64,000 nt of DNA from Natrinema saccharevitans (GTDB lineage Archaea > Halobacteriota > Halobacteria > Halobacteriales > Natrialbaceae): positions 62,001-126,000 of the forward strand of contig NZ_LWLN01000002.1 in NCBI RefSeq assembly GCF_001953745.1. The letters are read 5' to 3'. The position numbers and the translations under genes were made by a program. Below are positions 34,058 to 42,819 of the stretch, piece after piece (within the stretch, counting starts at the first letter, position 1; each line of letters begins with the position of its first letter). Below the pieces are notes generated by a model. It saw nothing but the letters and a program-made list of their open reading frames with translations. It was not told where the DNA came from and ran no database searches.

Positions 34058-35704
34058 ATGGACGTTAATCGGGCAGTGATAGAACGACTGACGAGCAATG
34101 GGATCGACACGATGTTCGGCATCCCGGGCAAACAGACGCTCCCGTTGAACGAAACGATCGGGACACGCGATGACATCCGGTTCGTCGTCGCACGCCACGA
34201 AACCGCCGTGTCCCATCAAGCGTGGGGGTACGCGGAAACGAGTGGCGCGCCGGCGGCGACGGCCGTCGTCCCCGGGCCGGGCGACATGAACGCGATGAAC
34301 GGGCTGAAGAACGCGCTCAACGATTGTACCCCGCTCGTTCACATCGCCGTCGAGACCGACCCCGAGGTTCGCGGGGGTGACGGAATCCACGAGACGCCGC
34401 CGGAGACGTACGACACCGTGGTCAAGGAGAACCTGCTCGTCGAGCGTCCGGAAAGTACGGCCGCCGTCGTCGAGGAAGCCATCGCGATCGCCGAGACGCC
34501 GCCCAAGGGCCCGGTCCGGATCGGAATCCCGAAGAACTTCTTGACCATGGACGTCCCGCTGGCGACACCCGGCGAGTACGACCGGACGTACGTCGAGGGA
34601 GTCGCCGAATCGGACATCGAGGCGGCTGCGACGCTGCTGGCCGAGGCGACGGCGCCGGTCATCGTCGCCGGCGGTGGCGTCCGTGCCGCGAACGCGAGCG
34701 ACTCACTTCGGCGGCTCGCCGACCGACTCGAGGCACCCGTCGTGACGACGTACAAGGGCAAGGGCGTTCTCCCCGACGACCCCGACGGGTACGTCGCCGG
34801 AACGCTCTCCGGCAGTGCGTCTCCCGAATTGCTCGAGTTGCTCGCGACCGCCGACGCGGCACTCGCGGTCGGAACGGACTTCGACGCGGTCGCGACCCGG
34901 ACCTGGAGCGTCGACCTGCCCGAGGACCTCGTCCACGTGACGCTCGACGCAGACGATTTCGGGAACGGCTACGATCCCGCGGTCGGCATCGTCGCCGATG
35001 CCGGGGTGGCGCTGTCGGAACTCGGGGCCGCGCTCGCGGACCGAACGATTCGCGCCCGCGACGGGATAGAGCGGGCGACGGCGATCCGGAAGGCGACGAG
35101 CGACCGTCTCGACGCCCTCCGGGACTCGTCGCCGCCGCTGACGTCGGTGAGCGCACTCGAGAGCGTCCGGGAAGCCGTGCCACGGGACGCGATCGTCTCC
35201 GCCGACGCCGGTGGGTTTCGCGTCTGGGCGCTCAACGTCTTTGCGGCGGCCGGTCCACGGTCGTACGTCAACCCGGGGTCGTGGGCGACGATGGGGACCG
35301 GTCTACCGGCGGGAATCGGCGCACAGTTGGCCAATCCCGACGAAGACGTCGTCGTTCTCACCGGCGACGGCGGCCTCATGATGTGCATCCACGAACTCCA
35401 CACGGCCGTTGCGGAGAACGTTCCGATTACGGTCGCCGTATTCACGAACGAGGACTACGCGATCATCAGCGACCAGGCGGGACGGGACTACGACCTCTCC
35501 GACGGCGAGTACAGCTGGAGCGGCGCGCCGATCTCGTTCACGTCGCTCGCGGAGAGTATGGGAATGCGCAGTGAGTGCGCCGAAACCCCCGCCGAGATAC
35601 GGTCGACGATCGGGGCCGCAACCGCGGCGGACGAACCGGTCCTCGTTCGGATCCCCACCGATCCGTCGGAGCCACAGGCGAGCGACTGGATGAGTCCCGA
35701 GTGA
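34058..35704 (+). CDS. ThDP-dependent enzyme, acetolactate-synthase-like
   Basis: A 548-residue ThDP enzyme with three domains. The catalytic Glu is in VARHETAVSHQAWG. The central domain runs about 185-330 (APVIVAGGGVRAAN). The ThDP-Mg site is GDGGLMMCIHELHTA with the Asn of FTNEDY. The family includes acetolactate synthase, benzoylformate decarboxylase and sulfoacetaldehyde-type enzymes. No small regulatory subunit gene is near, so a classical biosynthetic acetolactate synthase is unlikely. An IclR regulator is convergent downstream. Substrate is not determinable. Confidence 0.8.
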   Translation: MDVNRAVIERLTSNGIDTMFGIPGKQTLPLNETIGTRDDIRFVVARHETAVSHQAWGYAETSGAPAATAVVPGPGDMNAMNGLKNALNDCTPLVHIAVETDPEVRGGDGIHETPPETYDTVVKENLLVERPESTAAVVEEAIAIAETPPKGPVRIGIPKNFLTMDVPLATPGEYDRTYVEGVAESDIEAAATLLAEATAPVIVAGGGVRAANASDSLRRLADRLEAPVVTTYKGKGVLPDDPDGYVAGTLSGSASPELLELLATADAALAVGTDFDAVATRTWSVDLPEDLVHVTLDADDFGNGYDPAVGIVADAGVALSELGAALADRTIRARDGIERATAIRKATSDRLDALRDSSPPLTSVSALESVREAVPRDAIVSADAGGFRVWALNVFAAAGPRSYVNPGSWATMGTGLPAGIGAQLANPDEDVVVLTGDGGLMMCIHELHTAVAENVPITVAVFTNEDYAIISDQAGRDYDLSDGEYSWSGAPISFTSLAESMGMRSECAETPAEIRSTIGAATAADEPVLVRIPTDPSEPQASDWMSPE

Positions 35705-35841
35705 CGACTCGCCGAACGGCTTCCGTTCCGGACGCGCTGACTGGGTTTACAGCCATATTACTGTCACACCCGATCGACCGTCCGATCGAGTCGAACGGCA
35801 CGAAAACGACGGCCGATGTCCCCCGATCGGCGACTCGTGGC

Positions 35842-36621
35842 TCATCTGATCGAGAGATCGACCTCGATCTCGTTGACTGCGGTTTCGATCTCCTCGACGA
35901 GTTCTCGCCGGTAGTCGTCGTCGAGTCGCTTGGTCGGTCCCGCGATCTCGAGGGCACCGTAGGGTCGTCCGTCGTCGTCCAGTATGGGCATCGCGATCTC
36001 GAGCAGCCCTTTGACGCTCTCCTCGCGAGCGTACGCGATGCCGTCCGTCCGGATCGTCTCGAGTTCGGCGGCGAGTTCCGCCTGGTCGGTAATCGTCCTC
36101 GGAGCCGCTTGGGGCATCCCCCATCGTTGGACGATCTCGTCGGTCCGTTCGGGTGGCAGGTGTGCGAGGATCGCCTTGCCGGTCGCGGTGTTCGTCATCC
36201 GTGCCTGGCCGCCGGGCAGGAACTGCCTGCGGATCGACCGTTCGCCCTCGGCGACGACGACGTTCGTAGCGAGACCGTTCTCCTCGACGGCGAAGTAGGC
36301 CTGTTCTCCCGTCTCAGCAGCTAACGTTTCGACCGTCGGCGAGACGATCCGGCGCAGTTCGTGTGATTGCTCGATCGTCCGACCGAGGTGAACGAGCCGG
36401 TAACTGAGACGGTAGGTACCGTCCTCGTTGATCAGATAGCCCAGCTGGTTGAGCGTCGTCAGATGCGAATGGACCGTACTCTTGGGTAGCTCGAGTCGGT
36501 CAGCGAGCCCCGAGACGCTCTCGGCCGTGTTTCGTTTGAGTGATTCGATGATCTTGAACGTCGTTCGAACGGATTGGAGCTGATTCGTTTTCGGCCCGTG
36601 TCGTGCCATACCGTATGCCAT
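35842..36621 (-). CDS. IclR-family transcriptional regulator
   Basis: A 259-residue protein: winged helix (VRTTFKIIESLKRNTAESVS, ELPKSTVHSHLTTLNQLGYL) and IclR effector domain (LAAETGEQAYFAVEENGLAT, TATGKAILAHLPPE, GIAYAREESVKGLLEIAMPI, LEIAGPTKRL). It is convergent with the ThDP enzyme gene and upstream of, and on the same strand as, the carboxyltransferase genes. It may control either unit. Its own promoter region shows no copy of the GTTTG/CAAAC operator, so it probably recognises a different site from the IclR at 21737. Confidence 0.87.
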   Translation of the reverse strand: MAYGMARHGPKTNQLQSVRTTFKIIESLKRNTAESVSGLADRLELPKSTVHSHLTTLNQLGYLINEDGTYRLSYRLVHLGRTIEQSHELRRIVSPTVETLAAETGEQAYFAVEENGLATNVVVAEGERSIRRQFLPGGQARMTNTATGKAILAHLPPERTDEIVQRWGMPQAAPRTITDQAELAAELETIRTDGIAYAREESVKGLLEIAMPILDDDGRPYGALEIAGPTKRLDDDYRRELVEEIETAVNEIEVDLSIR

Positions 36622-36983
36622 TCGGGCCGATCAATAAAGCCATCCAATAATCTCGGACGCGGGCCGATCGAGAGAAACGACCGTGGGCTCGAGTCGCAGA
36701 TCCGTCCCGATCGGGTTGGACCCGCCCGCGCGAGAACAAAACCCCCTTCCGGTGAACGCCGGCTCACCTCGAGTCGGGCTCCAAACCCGTCGGCGTAGTC
36801 GTCGGTCTCGGTCAACGCCTCGCCGCGTTCGCCCTCTCGTTCGAGACCCTGCTCGAGCAGGGTATCCAGTGCGACGTTCAACAGTTCCCGGGCGTGTGTT
36901 ATACCGAACGGGGCGTTTTCGGTCGACTCGTCGACCCACCCGCGAGCCCCGTCGGTCGGCGACGTGACCGGCGTCCGGGCCGC
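36622..36983. other. intergenic stretch, no gene supported
   Basis: It lies between the IclR start and the end of the carboxyltransferase gene. Open frames here are extensions of frames opposite real genes. No repeat recognised. Confidence 0.4.
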
Positions 36984-38555
36984 CTAGATCGGGTTGATCG
37001 ATCGCTTTTTCGGCGGCCAGTCCCGGTCGCGGCCGTCGTCGGCTCGGTCGAACGCCCGCCGAATGCGGTCACGCGTCTCCTCGGGTTGGACGACGCCGTC
37101 GACGCCGACGCGTGCGGCCGCGCGGACGGCGTCGGTCCGGTCTTCGAACCTGTCGATCAGTTCCTGCCGACGGCTCTCGGGGTCGTCGGCCGACTCGATC
37201 TCGTGTCCGTAGGCGATGTCGACGGCGCCTTCGATTCCCATCGCCGCGAGTTCGGCCGTGGGCCACAGCACCGTCAACTCGGAGTCGAGCGAGCGGCCGC
37301 CGCCCATGGCGACGTAGCCGAACCCGTAGCCGCGTCGCAACACGACGTTGGCGATCGGCACCGTCGCTCGAGCCAGTTCGAACGGGAGTTTCGCCGAGTG
37401 GCGTGCGATCCCCTCCCGTTCGGAGTCCGGGCCGGGCAGGATACCGGGGACGTCGGTCAGGGTGACGATCGGCAGTCCGAACGCGTCACAGACGGCCGCG
37501 AAGTGGGCGGCCTTCTCCGAGGCGGCGGTATCGATCGTCCCCGCTTTGAACCGCGGATTGTTCGCGATGACGCCGGTCGGCTCGCCCTCGAGGCGGGCGA
37601 ACGCCGTGACGATGTTGCGACCGTACGTCGGTTTGAGTTCGAACGTCGAGTCCCGATCCACGATGCCCTCAATGATCGCGTCGATGTCGTAGCCCTTTCG
37701 CGGACTCGAGGGAATGATCTCGCGCAACCGCTCTCGAGCGCTCTCGGTCGGCGGTGTCGGCTCGACGGTCGGGGGCTCACACTCCGCGTTTCGCGGCAGG
37801 TACGAGAGGTACGTCCGGATGGCGTCGAGACACGCCTCGTCGTCCTCGCAGGCGAGGTCGGCCATCCCGGTCTCGGTCGTCTGGAACCGCGCGCTGCCGA
37901 GTTCCTCCTTGGTTCCCTCGACGCCGAGGGCGGACTCGACGAGCGAGGGGCCGGCAACGCCCATCGTTCCGGTCCCCTCGACGATGGGGACGAAATCCGA
38001 GAGCGCGGCGAAGTTCGTCGGTGCCGCGAAGGCCGGCCCCATCATCGCGGAGACGACGGGGACCCAGCCCGAGAGCGCCGTCTGGAGGTTCGAGAAGCCG
38101 TTGTCGCCGCGAGCGAACGGTGCCGCGTCGAGGCCCTCCTGAATTCGGTGGCCGCCGCCGTCGTGCAGCATGATCAGCGGGATGCCACGCTCCAAGGCGC
38201 GTTCGGTCACGCGCGCGATCTTCCGGCCGCCGGCGTGGCCGATCGAGCCGCCCTTGACGGTAAAGTCCGTCGCGAAGATGGCCACGGGTCGATCGTCGAT
38301 CCGACCGAATCCGGTAACGACGCCGTCGGCCGGTGCGTCCTCGCGCTCCCAGCCGGTCGTCTCCGGCGTCGTCGGCATCGGCGCGGCGAGCCGTCCGATC
38401 TCGTCGAACGACGCCGCGTCCAGCAGGTAGTCGATTCGCTCTCGAGCCGTGAGCTTACCGAGATCGTGTTGGTACTCGACGGCGTCTTCGCGGGCGTCGT
38501 CAGAGAGCGCGTCTTTCGCGTCGGCGACGGCCTCGAACGGATCGTCGTCGCTCAT
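36984..38555 (-). CDS. acyl-CoA carboxylase carboxyltransferase subunit
   Basis: A 523-residue carboxyltransferase of the propionyl-CoA/methylmalonyl-CoA decarboxylase beta type. The N-terminal half has LTARERIDYLLD, DFTVKGGSIGHAGGRKIARV and MLHDGGGHRIQEGLD; the C-terminal half has NNPRFKAGTIDTAASEKAA, LTDVPGILPGPDSEREG and YGFGYVAMGGGRS. The family moves CO2 between carboxybiotin and an acyl-CoA. No biotin carboxylase or biotin carrier gene is nearby, so those would be encoded elsewhere. Its ATG overlaps the stop of the acyl-CoA ligase (38552-38555), linking it to that acid's activation. A longer upstream frame reads through the ligase gene and is spurious. Confidence 0.88.
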   Translation of the reverse strand: MSDDDPFEAVADAKDALSDDAREDAVEYQHDLGKLTARERIDYLLDAASFDEIGRLAAPMPTTPETTGWEREDAPADGVVTGFGRIDDRPVAIFATDFTVKGGSIGHAGGRKIARVTERALERGIPLIMLHDGGGHRIQEGLDAAPFARGDNGFSNLQTALSGWVPVVSAMMGPAFAAPTNFAALSDFVPIVEGTGTMGVAGPSLVESALGVEGTKEELGSARFQTTETGMADLACEDDEACLDAIRTYLSYLPRNAECEPPTVEPTPPTESARERLREIIPSSPRKGYDIDAIIEGIVDRDSTFELKPTYGRNIVTAFARLEGEPTGVIANNPRFKAGTIDTAASEKAAHFAAVCDAFGLPIVTLTDVPGILPGPDSEREGIARHSAKLPFELARATVPIANVVLRRGYGFGYVAMGGGRSLDSELTVLWPTAELAAMGIEGAVDIAYGHEIESADDPESRRQELIDRFEDRTDAVRAAARVGVDGVVQPEETRDRIRRAFDRADDGRDRDWPPKKRSINPI

Positions 38556-40228
38556 TCGAGGAGTCGCTCCCTGAGTTCGACCTTTCGCATCTTGTTCGTC
38601 TCCGTCGTCGGGATTTCGTCGACGAGAAACGTCTCGTCGGGATGCATGAACGACGGGATCCGCCCCTCGAGATGCGAACCGATCGTCGCTTCGGTCACCG
38701 ACTCGTCGCCGCGGGGTTCGACCGCGAGCCCGATCCGGTCCTCGCCGCCTTCGGGTGCCGGAATCGGGAACACGGCGGCCGCTTCGACGGCGTCGTGAGT
38801 CGAGACGGCGTCTTGAATCTGCATCGAGGAGATGTTCTCGCCGCGCCGACGGATCACGTCGCCGAGTCGATCGACGAAGTAGAAGTTGCCGTCCGCGTCG
38901 CGGTAGGCCGCGTCGCCCGTGTGAAACCACAGGTTCGACATCGCTTCGGCCGTCCGCCCGGGTTTCGCGTGATAGCGCTCGAGCAACAGTCCCGGCCGCT
39001 TCGGCCTGATACAGAGTTCGCCGACCTCGCCCGTCTCGACCTCGCGGTCGTGTTCGTCGAGGACGGCGACCTCGACGATGTCTTCGCGAACGCGACCCAT
39101 GTAGCGCTCCTCGTCGACGCTCTCGACCACGGGGAGGTTCATCTCGCGGGCTCGCTCCTCGACTGCGTCGGGCTCGAGGCCGCGGCGGTACGACGGCGGC
39201 GTTCCCCCCGCGTCGTCCGTGCGAATGACGCCGACGATCGGCGACCCGGTCTCGGTCTGGGCGAAGGCGACGGTCGCGATCTCGAATCCGAAGCGGTCGG
39301 CCAACTCCTCGTACTCCTCCGGCAGCGGCTGCATGTGGACCTTGTTGAGCGTGTTCTCGTGGTCGGAGTCGGTCCGCGGTGCGTTCATCAGCCACGGCAT
39401 CATCACCGAGATGAGCGTCACCGACGTCGCCTCGTAGGTGTCGATGCGGTCCCAGAACGCCTGCGGGGAGAACCGGTCCCAGAGCGCGACCGTCCCGCCC
39501 GCGACCAGCCCGGCGACGACGTCGGCGTAGACGCCACCGATGTGGTACAGCGGCAGCGAGGTGTGGACGACGTCGTCCCCGTTCAACACCGCGCGTTTGG
39601 GCGCGATGTAGTTCGCGAAGATCCACCGGTGCGGGATGACGACCCCCTTCGGCATCCCCGTCGTCCCGGAGGTGTAGACGATACTCGCGGTGTCGTGCCA
39701 GGCGACGTCGACGTCGGGATCGATCGCCGGCTGTTCTCGCAACTCGTCGAACGACGTCGCCTCGAGGCTCGTCTCCGGACGCGGGCCGTCCGTCTCGATC
39801 ACGACGAGTTCGGGGTCGGTCTCGAGGTCATCGCGGACGGCCTCGAAACGGTCGAGATACCGGTCCTCGAGAACGAAGACGTCGGGGTCGGTATCGTCGA
39901 GTTGGTAGGACAGCGTCTCGCCTTCGTACTCGAAGTTGATCGGCGAGTAGACGCCGCCGGCCTTGTTGATCCCGAACATCCCGCGCAGCGTCTCGAGCGG
40001 ATGGGCGGCCATCAACGAGACGTTCGACCCCCGTTCGACGCCCAGCTCGCGGAGGCCGTTCGCGATCCGGTTTGCGGTCGCGTCGAGCTGTTCGTACGTG
40101 ACGTGGATGTCGTCCGGGCCGTAGATCAGCGCCGTTTCGTCGGGGATCCGATCCGCTCGCGCCCGGAGCATGCTGTCGACCGTAATTTCGTCGATGGGTC
40201 TATCGTCCAATGTGCTTGTAACTCCCAT
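38552..40228 (-). CDS. acyl-CoA ligase (ANL superfamily, carnitine-CoA-ligase-like)
   Basis: A 558-residue adenylate-forming enzyme. Motifs: SIVYTSGTTGMPKGVV (ATP loop), AFAQTETGSP, LWFHTGDAAYRD (ATP ribose), FVDRLGDVIRRRGENIS and the C-terminal catalytic Lys in ETNKMRKVELRE. It converts a carboxylic acid, ATP and CoA to acyl-CoA. Overlap with the carboxyltransferase gene suggests that its product is carboxylated or decarboxylated next. I chose the ATG at 40228 over a GTG six bases upstream. A pathway for a short or branched organic acid is likely; the acid is unknown. Confidence 0.87.
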   Translation of the reverse strand: MGVTSTLDDRPIDEITVDSMLRARADRIPDETALIYGPDDIHVTYEQLDATANRIANGLRELGVERGSNVSLMAAHPLETLRGMFGINKAGGVYSPINFEYEGETLSYQLDDTDPDVFVLEDRYLDRFEAVRDDLETDPELVVIETDGPRPETSLEATSFDELREQPAIDPDVDVAWHDTASIVYTSGTTGMPKGVVIPHRWIFANYIAPKRAVLNGDDVVHTSLPLYHIGGVYADVVAGLVAGGTVALWDRFSPQAFWDRIDTYEATSVTLISVMMPWLMNAPRTDSDHENTLNKVHMQPLPEEYEELADRFGFEIATVAFAQTETGSPIVGVIRTDDAGGTPPSYRRGLEPDAVEERAREMNLPVVESVDEERYMGRVREDIVEVAVLDEHDREVETGEVGELCIRPKRPGLLLERYHAKPGRTAEAMSNLWFHTGDAAYRDADGNFYFVDRLGDVIRRRGENISSMQIQDAVSTHDAVEAAAVFPIPAPEGGEDRIGLAVEPRGDESVTEATIGSHLEGRIPSFMHPDETFLVDEIPTTETNKMRKVELRERLLE

Positions 40229-40342
40229 ACCCACAAATCGACAACCACCTTTGATAAACGTTCTGGTGAATAACCCGTCGATCGTGACGGGTCGCCGTCA
40301 GTATCCCGCGAACGTGCGATAATCGTTATGTAATAGCCTATT

Positions 40343-40687
40343 ATGCCGTGGTATGAATTATTACAACAATGCGATAGCGATCGGGGAGCCGATGGCACCG
40401 TCTCCGCGTCGCTGGTTACGGACGCGCCCTCGGTCGAGAAGGTTGTTCGCGAGCGAACGACCGCTGGCGTCTGTCTCGTCGACGTCTCGTCGCTTCCTGC
40501 CGACGACGAGAGAGAACTGGCAACTCTCATGCGGACGGTCATGGACCGCCTCAAGTGTGACCCGTGGGATCTCGCCGACCATCCGCGGTTCAGGCTCGCG
40601 GTCGCACAGCGGTACAACATTCGAGCGAAGTGGCGGTACTGGTCGCGGGCGGACACGACCGGTGGTTCGGTGTCGTCCCCGTCCTGA
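40343..40687 (+). CDS. hypothetical protein
   Basis: A 114-residue frame starting MPWYELLQQCDSDRGADGTV. The region DDERELATLMRTVMDRL and DPWDLADHPRFRLAVAQRYN looks like structured, coding protein. It starts after an AT-rich promoter-like segment. No family recognised. The end (SRADTTGGSVSSPS) may be frayed, as a gene graveyard begins just downstream. Confidence 0.45.
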   Translation: MPWYELLQQCDSDRGADGTVSASLVTDAPSVEKVVRERTTAGVCLVDVSSLPADDERELATLMRTVMDRLKCDPWDLADHPRFRLAVAQRYNIRAKWRYWSRADTTGGSVSSPS

Positions 40688-40759
40688 CGATCCCCGTTGT
40701 GATCGTGTGGGCCCGGTATGGTTCAGACAGATATATCGCTTTCGAGTAGTGATCAGACC

Positions 40760-41000
40760 CTCTATATATGGGTGGATCGTCCGGACAGATTCGCCGACGA
40801 CGCCGACCGCCCAGAGCATGCGCACGTTCCGTTCGGCGACGGACCTCGTCACTGCATCGGGGTGTGATGTCCGCCCGTGGGAACGAAGGCCGACCTCGCA
40901 GCCGTTCGCAACGAGTACTCGTTCGAACTCGCGTCCGACCCGAACCCGGAGCTGATCGCCGGTACGGGCTTCACGTCCGGCGAACCGATCGAGACCGAAC
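40760..41000 (+). pseudogene. cytochrome P450, C-terminal remnant
   Basis: One frame reads AHVPFGDGPRHCIGV, the P450 heme-thiolate signature FxxGxRxCxG with the heme Cys at 40853-40855. A TGA (40865-40867) interrupts it, after which KADLAAVRNEYSFELASDPN and LIAGTGFTSGEPIETE match the last P450 helix and strand region. About 300 residues of the N-terminal part are absent. It runs into the convergent P-type ATPase remnant. Confidence 0.65.
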
Positions 41001-41434
41001 GAAGACGGCGATCGCGAGGTGCGCTGGGAGACACAGAGCGAGTACGGTACCGATGAGGCCCCAGTCCGATGGTTCGAGCGGAACGGTCCCGAAGTGCCGA
41101 TCGAGCGGCGTGTAGAGTACCGCGAGTGGGAGCGTGATCGAAGCCGCGACGGCGGCCGCGAGCCACCGGTTCGACAGCACCGGCGTCCCACGAAGCCAGC
41201 GGCTGACGTAGAGCTTCCCGAACCGCTCCCGGCGATCAGTCCGAGCATCGGTCGGTCGATGATCCCCTGGTCGGGATCGCGCGGCGGACGATCCATCACC
41301 CCGTCGCTCGTCAGTCCGTCGGAACGCGACTCGAGGGACCCCACGACGCGTTCGGCCGCGAGTTCGTATGGCTTCTCGGACACTAATCGGCGTTCATCCC
41401 GGTACCCATAGATGTACGCGCCGGATCGGGCCAC
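40971..41434 (-). pseudogene. P-type cation ATPase, both ends kept, middle deleted
   Basis: Near 41400-41300 the minus strand reads EKPYELAAERVVGSLESRSD and GLTSDGV, the usual N-terminal domain of Ca2+-type P-ATPases. It is directly followed by MDRPPRDPDQGIIDRP, which belongs near the C-terminal membrane region. After a frameshift the last segment continues as RFGKLYVSRWLRGT, then LDRHFGTVPLEPSDWGLIGT. The phosphorylation (DKTGT) and nucleotide domains are missing, roughly 600 or more residues. It cannot function. Confidence 0.65.
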
Positions 41435-41464
41435 TGGATCGTGAAAGCGTGTCTATCGGCGACG

Positions 41465-42724
41465 TTACGACTGGTCCCCGTCGTGACGTGCCGTCGGCCG
41501 GTCCACTCCTGGCGCTCGCTGCTGGATGCCGGTGGCCCGAAGGAGAGACGGGAGTAACGTTCCTTGGACGAGCGTCCCGATGATCGCGACGCCGAAGACG
41601 ACCGCGTGAATGAACTCGCGATGGGGGACCCACGCAGGGAGACCGAGCGCCAGCGAAATCGGAACGACGGTGTGTAACCCGCCCGAGACGAGGACGTGCT
41701 GATAGCTGCGGGGAAGCGGTCTCGAGACGATCTCGTTGACAGCGGCCACGAGAACGTAGACGACCGCCGCTCGGACGAACAACACGAGGACGGTGACGAG
41801 AAGCGCCGACGGCAGGTACCCGACGAGCGTGTCGATCGGAACGTGAACGCCGAGGAGTACGTAGACGGCCGTAGACAGCAGGAACGACCCGCCGGCCCAA
41901 ATGTCGTGGACGAACTCGAACGCGTCCCGGTCGATACCGTCGTCAGCCTCCAGTTCCACGAACGAGCCCGCGCCGACCGTCGCGAGGATGCCACTCATGC
42001 CGACGCTCTCGGCGAGGACGTAGCTTCCGTACGCGGCCAGAACCGTGACGAGCAGGACTGCCATCCGCTCGGGAAGTCGACGGATGAACCGCGTGGTCCC
42101 GTATCCGAGGATGCACCCGAGGAAGAAGCCGCCGAGGCCGACGATCAGGAAATCCGTAACGACGCGCTCGGCGATCTCGAGGCCCGACATCGGTCCCGAC
42201 TGCTCGGCGACGAGCGCAAGTAGCACGTTGACGATGGCGATCGCGACGCCGTCGTTGAACAGGCTCTCGCTGTCGATGATGACCGTCAACCGCTCGGGCG
42301 CGTCCAGGTCCTCGAACAAGGAGAGGACGGCGACCGGCTCGGTCGGAACGAGGATCGCGGCAAGCAACAGCGAAACCCCGATCGAAAGCCCGAACACGAG
42401 GTCGATGATCGGTCCCAGTAGCACGACCGCCAGCGGGATGCCAAGGCCGACCAGCGTCAGTGGGACGGCCAGGTTCTCGCGTAGCGCCGTTCGATTCAGT
42501 TCGATGACCCCGTTGAACAGGATCACCGGCAGGATGAGACCCATAATGACGTCGGTCAAGAGCCGGATTCCGACATCGACGCGCAGCAGCGAGATCGCGA
42601 CCCCGACCAGAATGAGAACCACCGAATACGGCACGTCGATCCACGCGTCGACGACGATCCGAACCGCCAGCGCGAGCGCGAGCAAAGCACACACCCGGGT
42701 GAGGATCTCGAGAACGGCGACCAC
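41465..42724 (-). CDS. CPA1-type cation:proton antiporter (NhaP-like)
   Basis: A 419-residue membrane protein with about 12 spans. The CPA1 core is ILVPTEPVAVLSLFEDLDA followed by IIDSESLFNDGVAIAIVN, containing the conserved ion-binding Asn-Asp. It would exchange Na+ or K+ for H+ across the membrane, fitting a halophile. I chose the GTG at 42724 because the 26 codons upstream (MKVNAHPIAGQRCDRCVNRF) come from an inserted MITE ending 6 bases before. The ATG inside the MITE at 42802 is in frame and could give a longer protein. The insertion may have replaced the native start. Confidence 0.85.
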   Translation of the reverse strand: MVAVLEILTRVCALLALALAVRIVVDAWIDVPYSVVLILVGVAISLLRVDVGIRLLTDVIMGLILPVILFNGVIELNRTALRENLAVPLTLVGLGIPLAVVLLGPIIDLVFGLSIGVSLLLAAILVPTEPVAVLSLFEDLDAPERLTVIIDSESLFNDGVAIAIVNVLLALVAEQSGPMSGLEIAERVVTDFLIVGLGGFFLGCILGYGTTRFIRRLPERMAVLLVTVLAAYGSYVLAESVGMSGILATVGAGSFVELEADDGIDRDAFEFVHDIWAGGSFLLSTAVYVLLGVHVPIDTLVGYLPSALLVTVLVLFVRAAVVYVLVAAVNEIVSRPLPRSYQHVLVSGGLHTVVPISLALGLPAWVPHREFIHAVVFGVAIIGTLVQGTLLPSLLRATGIQQRAPGVDRPTARHDGDQS

Positions 42725-42729
42725 CGAGC

Positions 42730-42813
42730 TATAGTAGCTCTTGAAACGATTTACACACCGATCACAACGCTGTCCTGCGATCGGGTGTGCATTGACTTTC
42801 AAGAGCTACTATA
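42730..42813. mobile_element. 84-bp MITE, copy 2
   Basis: TATAGTAGCTCTTGAAA at the left and its perfect inverse TTTCAAGAGCTACTATA at the right. It has the same length and about 95% identity with the copy at 16432-16515. Its perfect ends suggest that it is younger. It sits against the 5' end of the antiporter gene. Confidence 0.85.
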
Positions 42814-42819
42814 GTACTC

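Noticed and set aside
34058-35704. Biosynthetic acetolactate synthase (ilvB)
   Set aside because: No regulatory small subunit or other branched-chain amino-acid gene is near, so only a ThDP-enzyme call is made.
38556-39626. A longer N-terminus for the carboxyltransferase
   Set aside because: It overlaps the acyl-CoA ligase gene and has shadow composition. The ATG at 38555 begins the family sequence.
36894-40273. Two long plus-strand frames (634 and 543 codons) opposite the carboxyltransferase and acyl-CoA ligase
   Set aside because: Both are shadows of clearly recognisable minus-strand enzymes.
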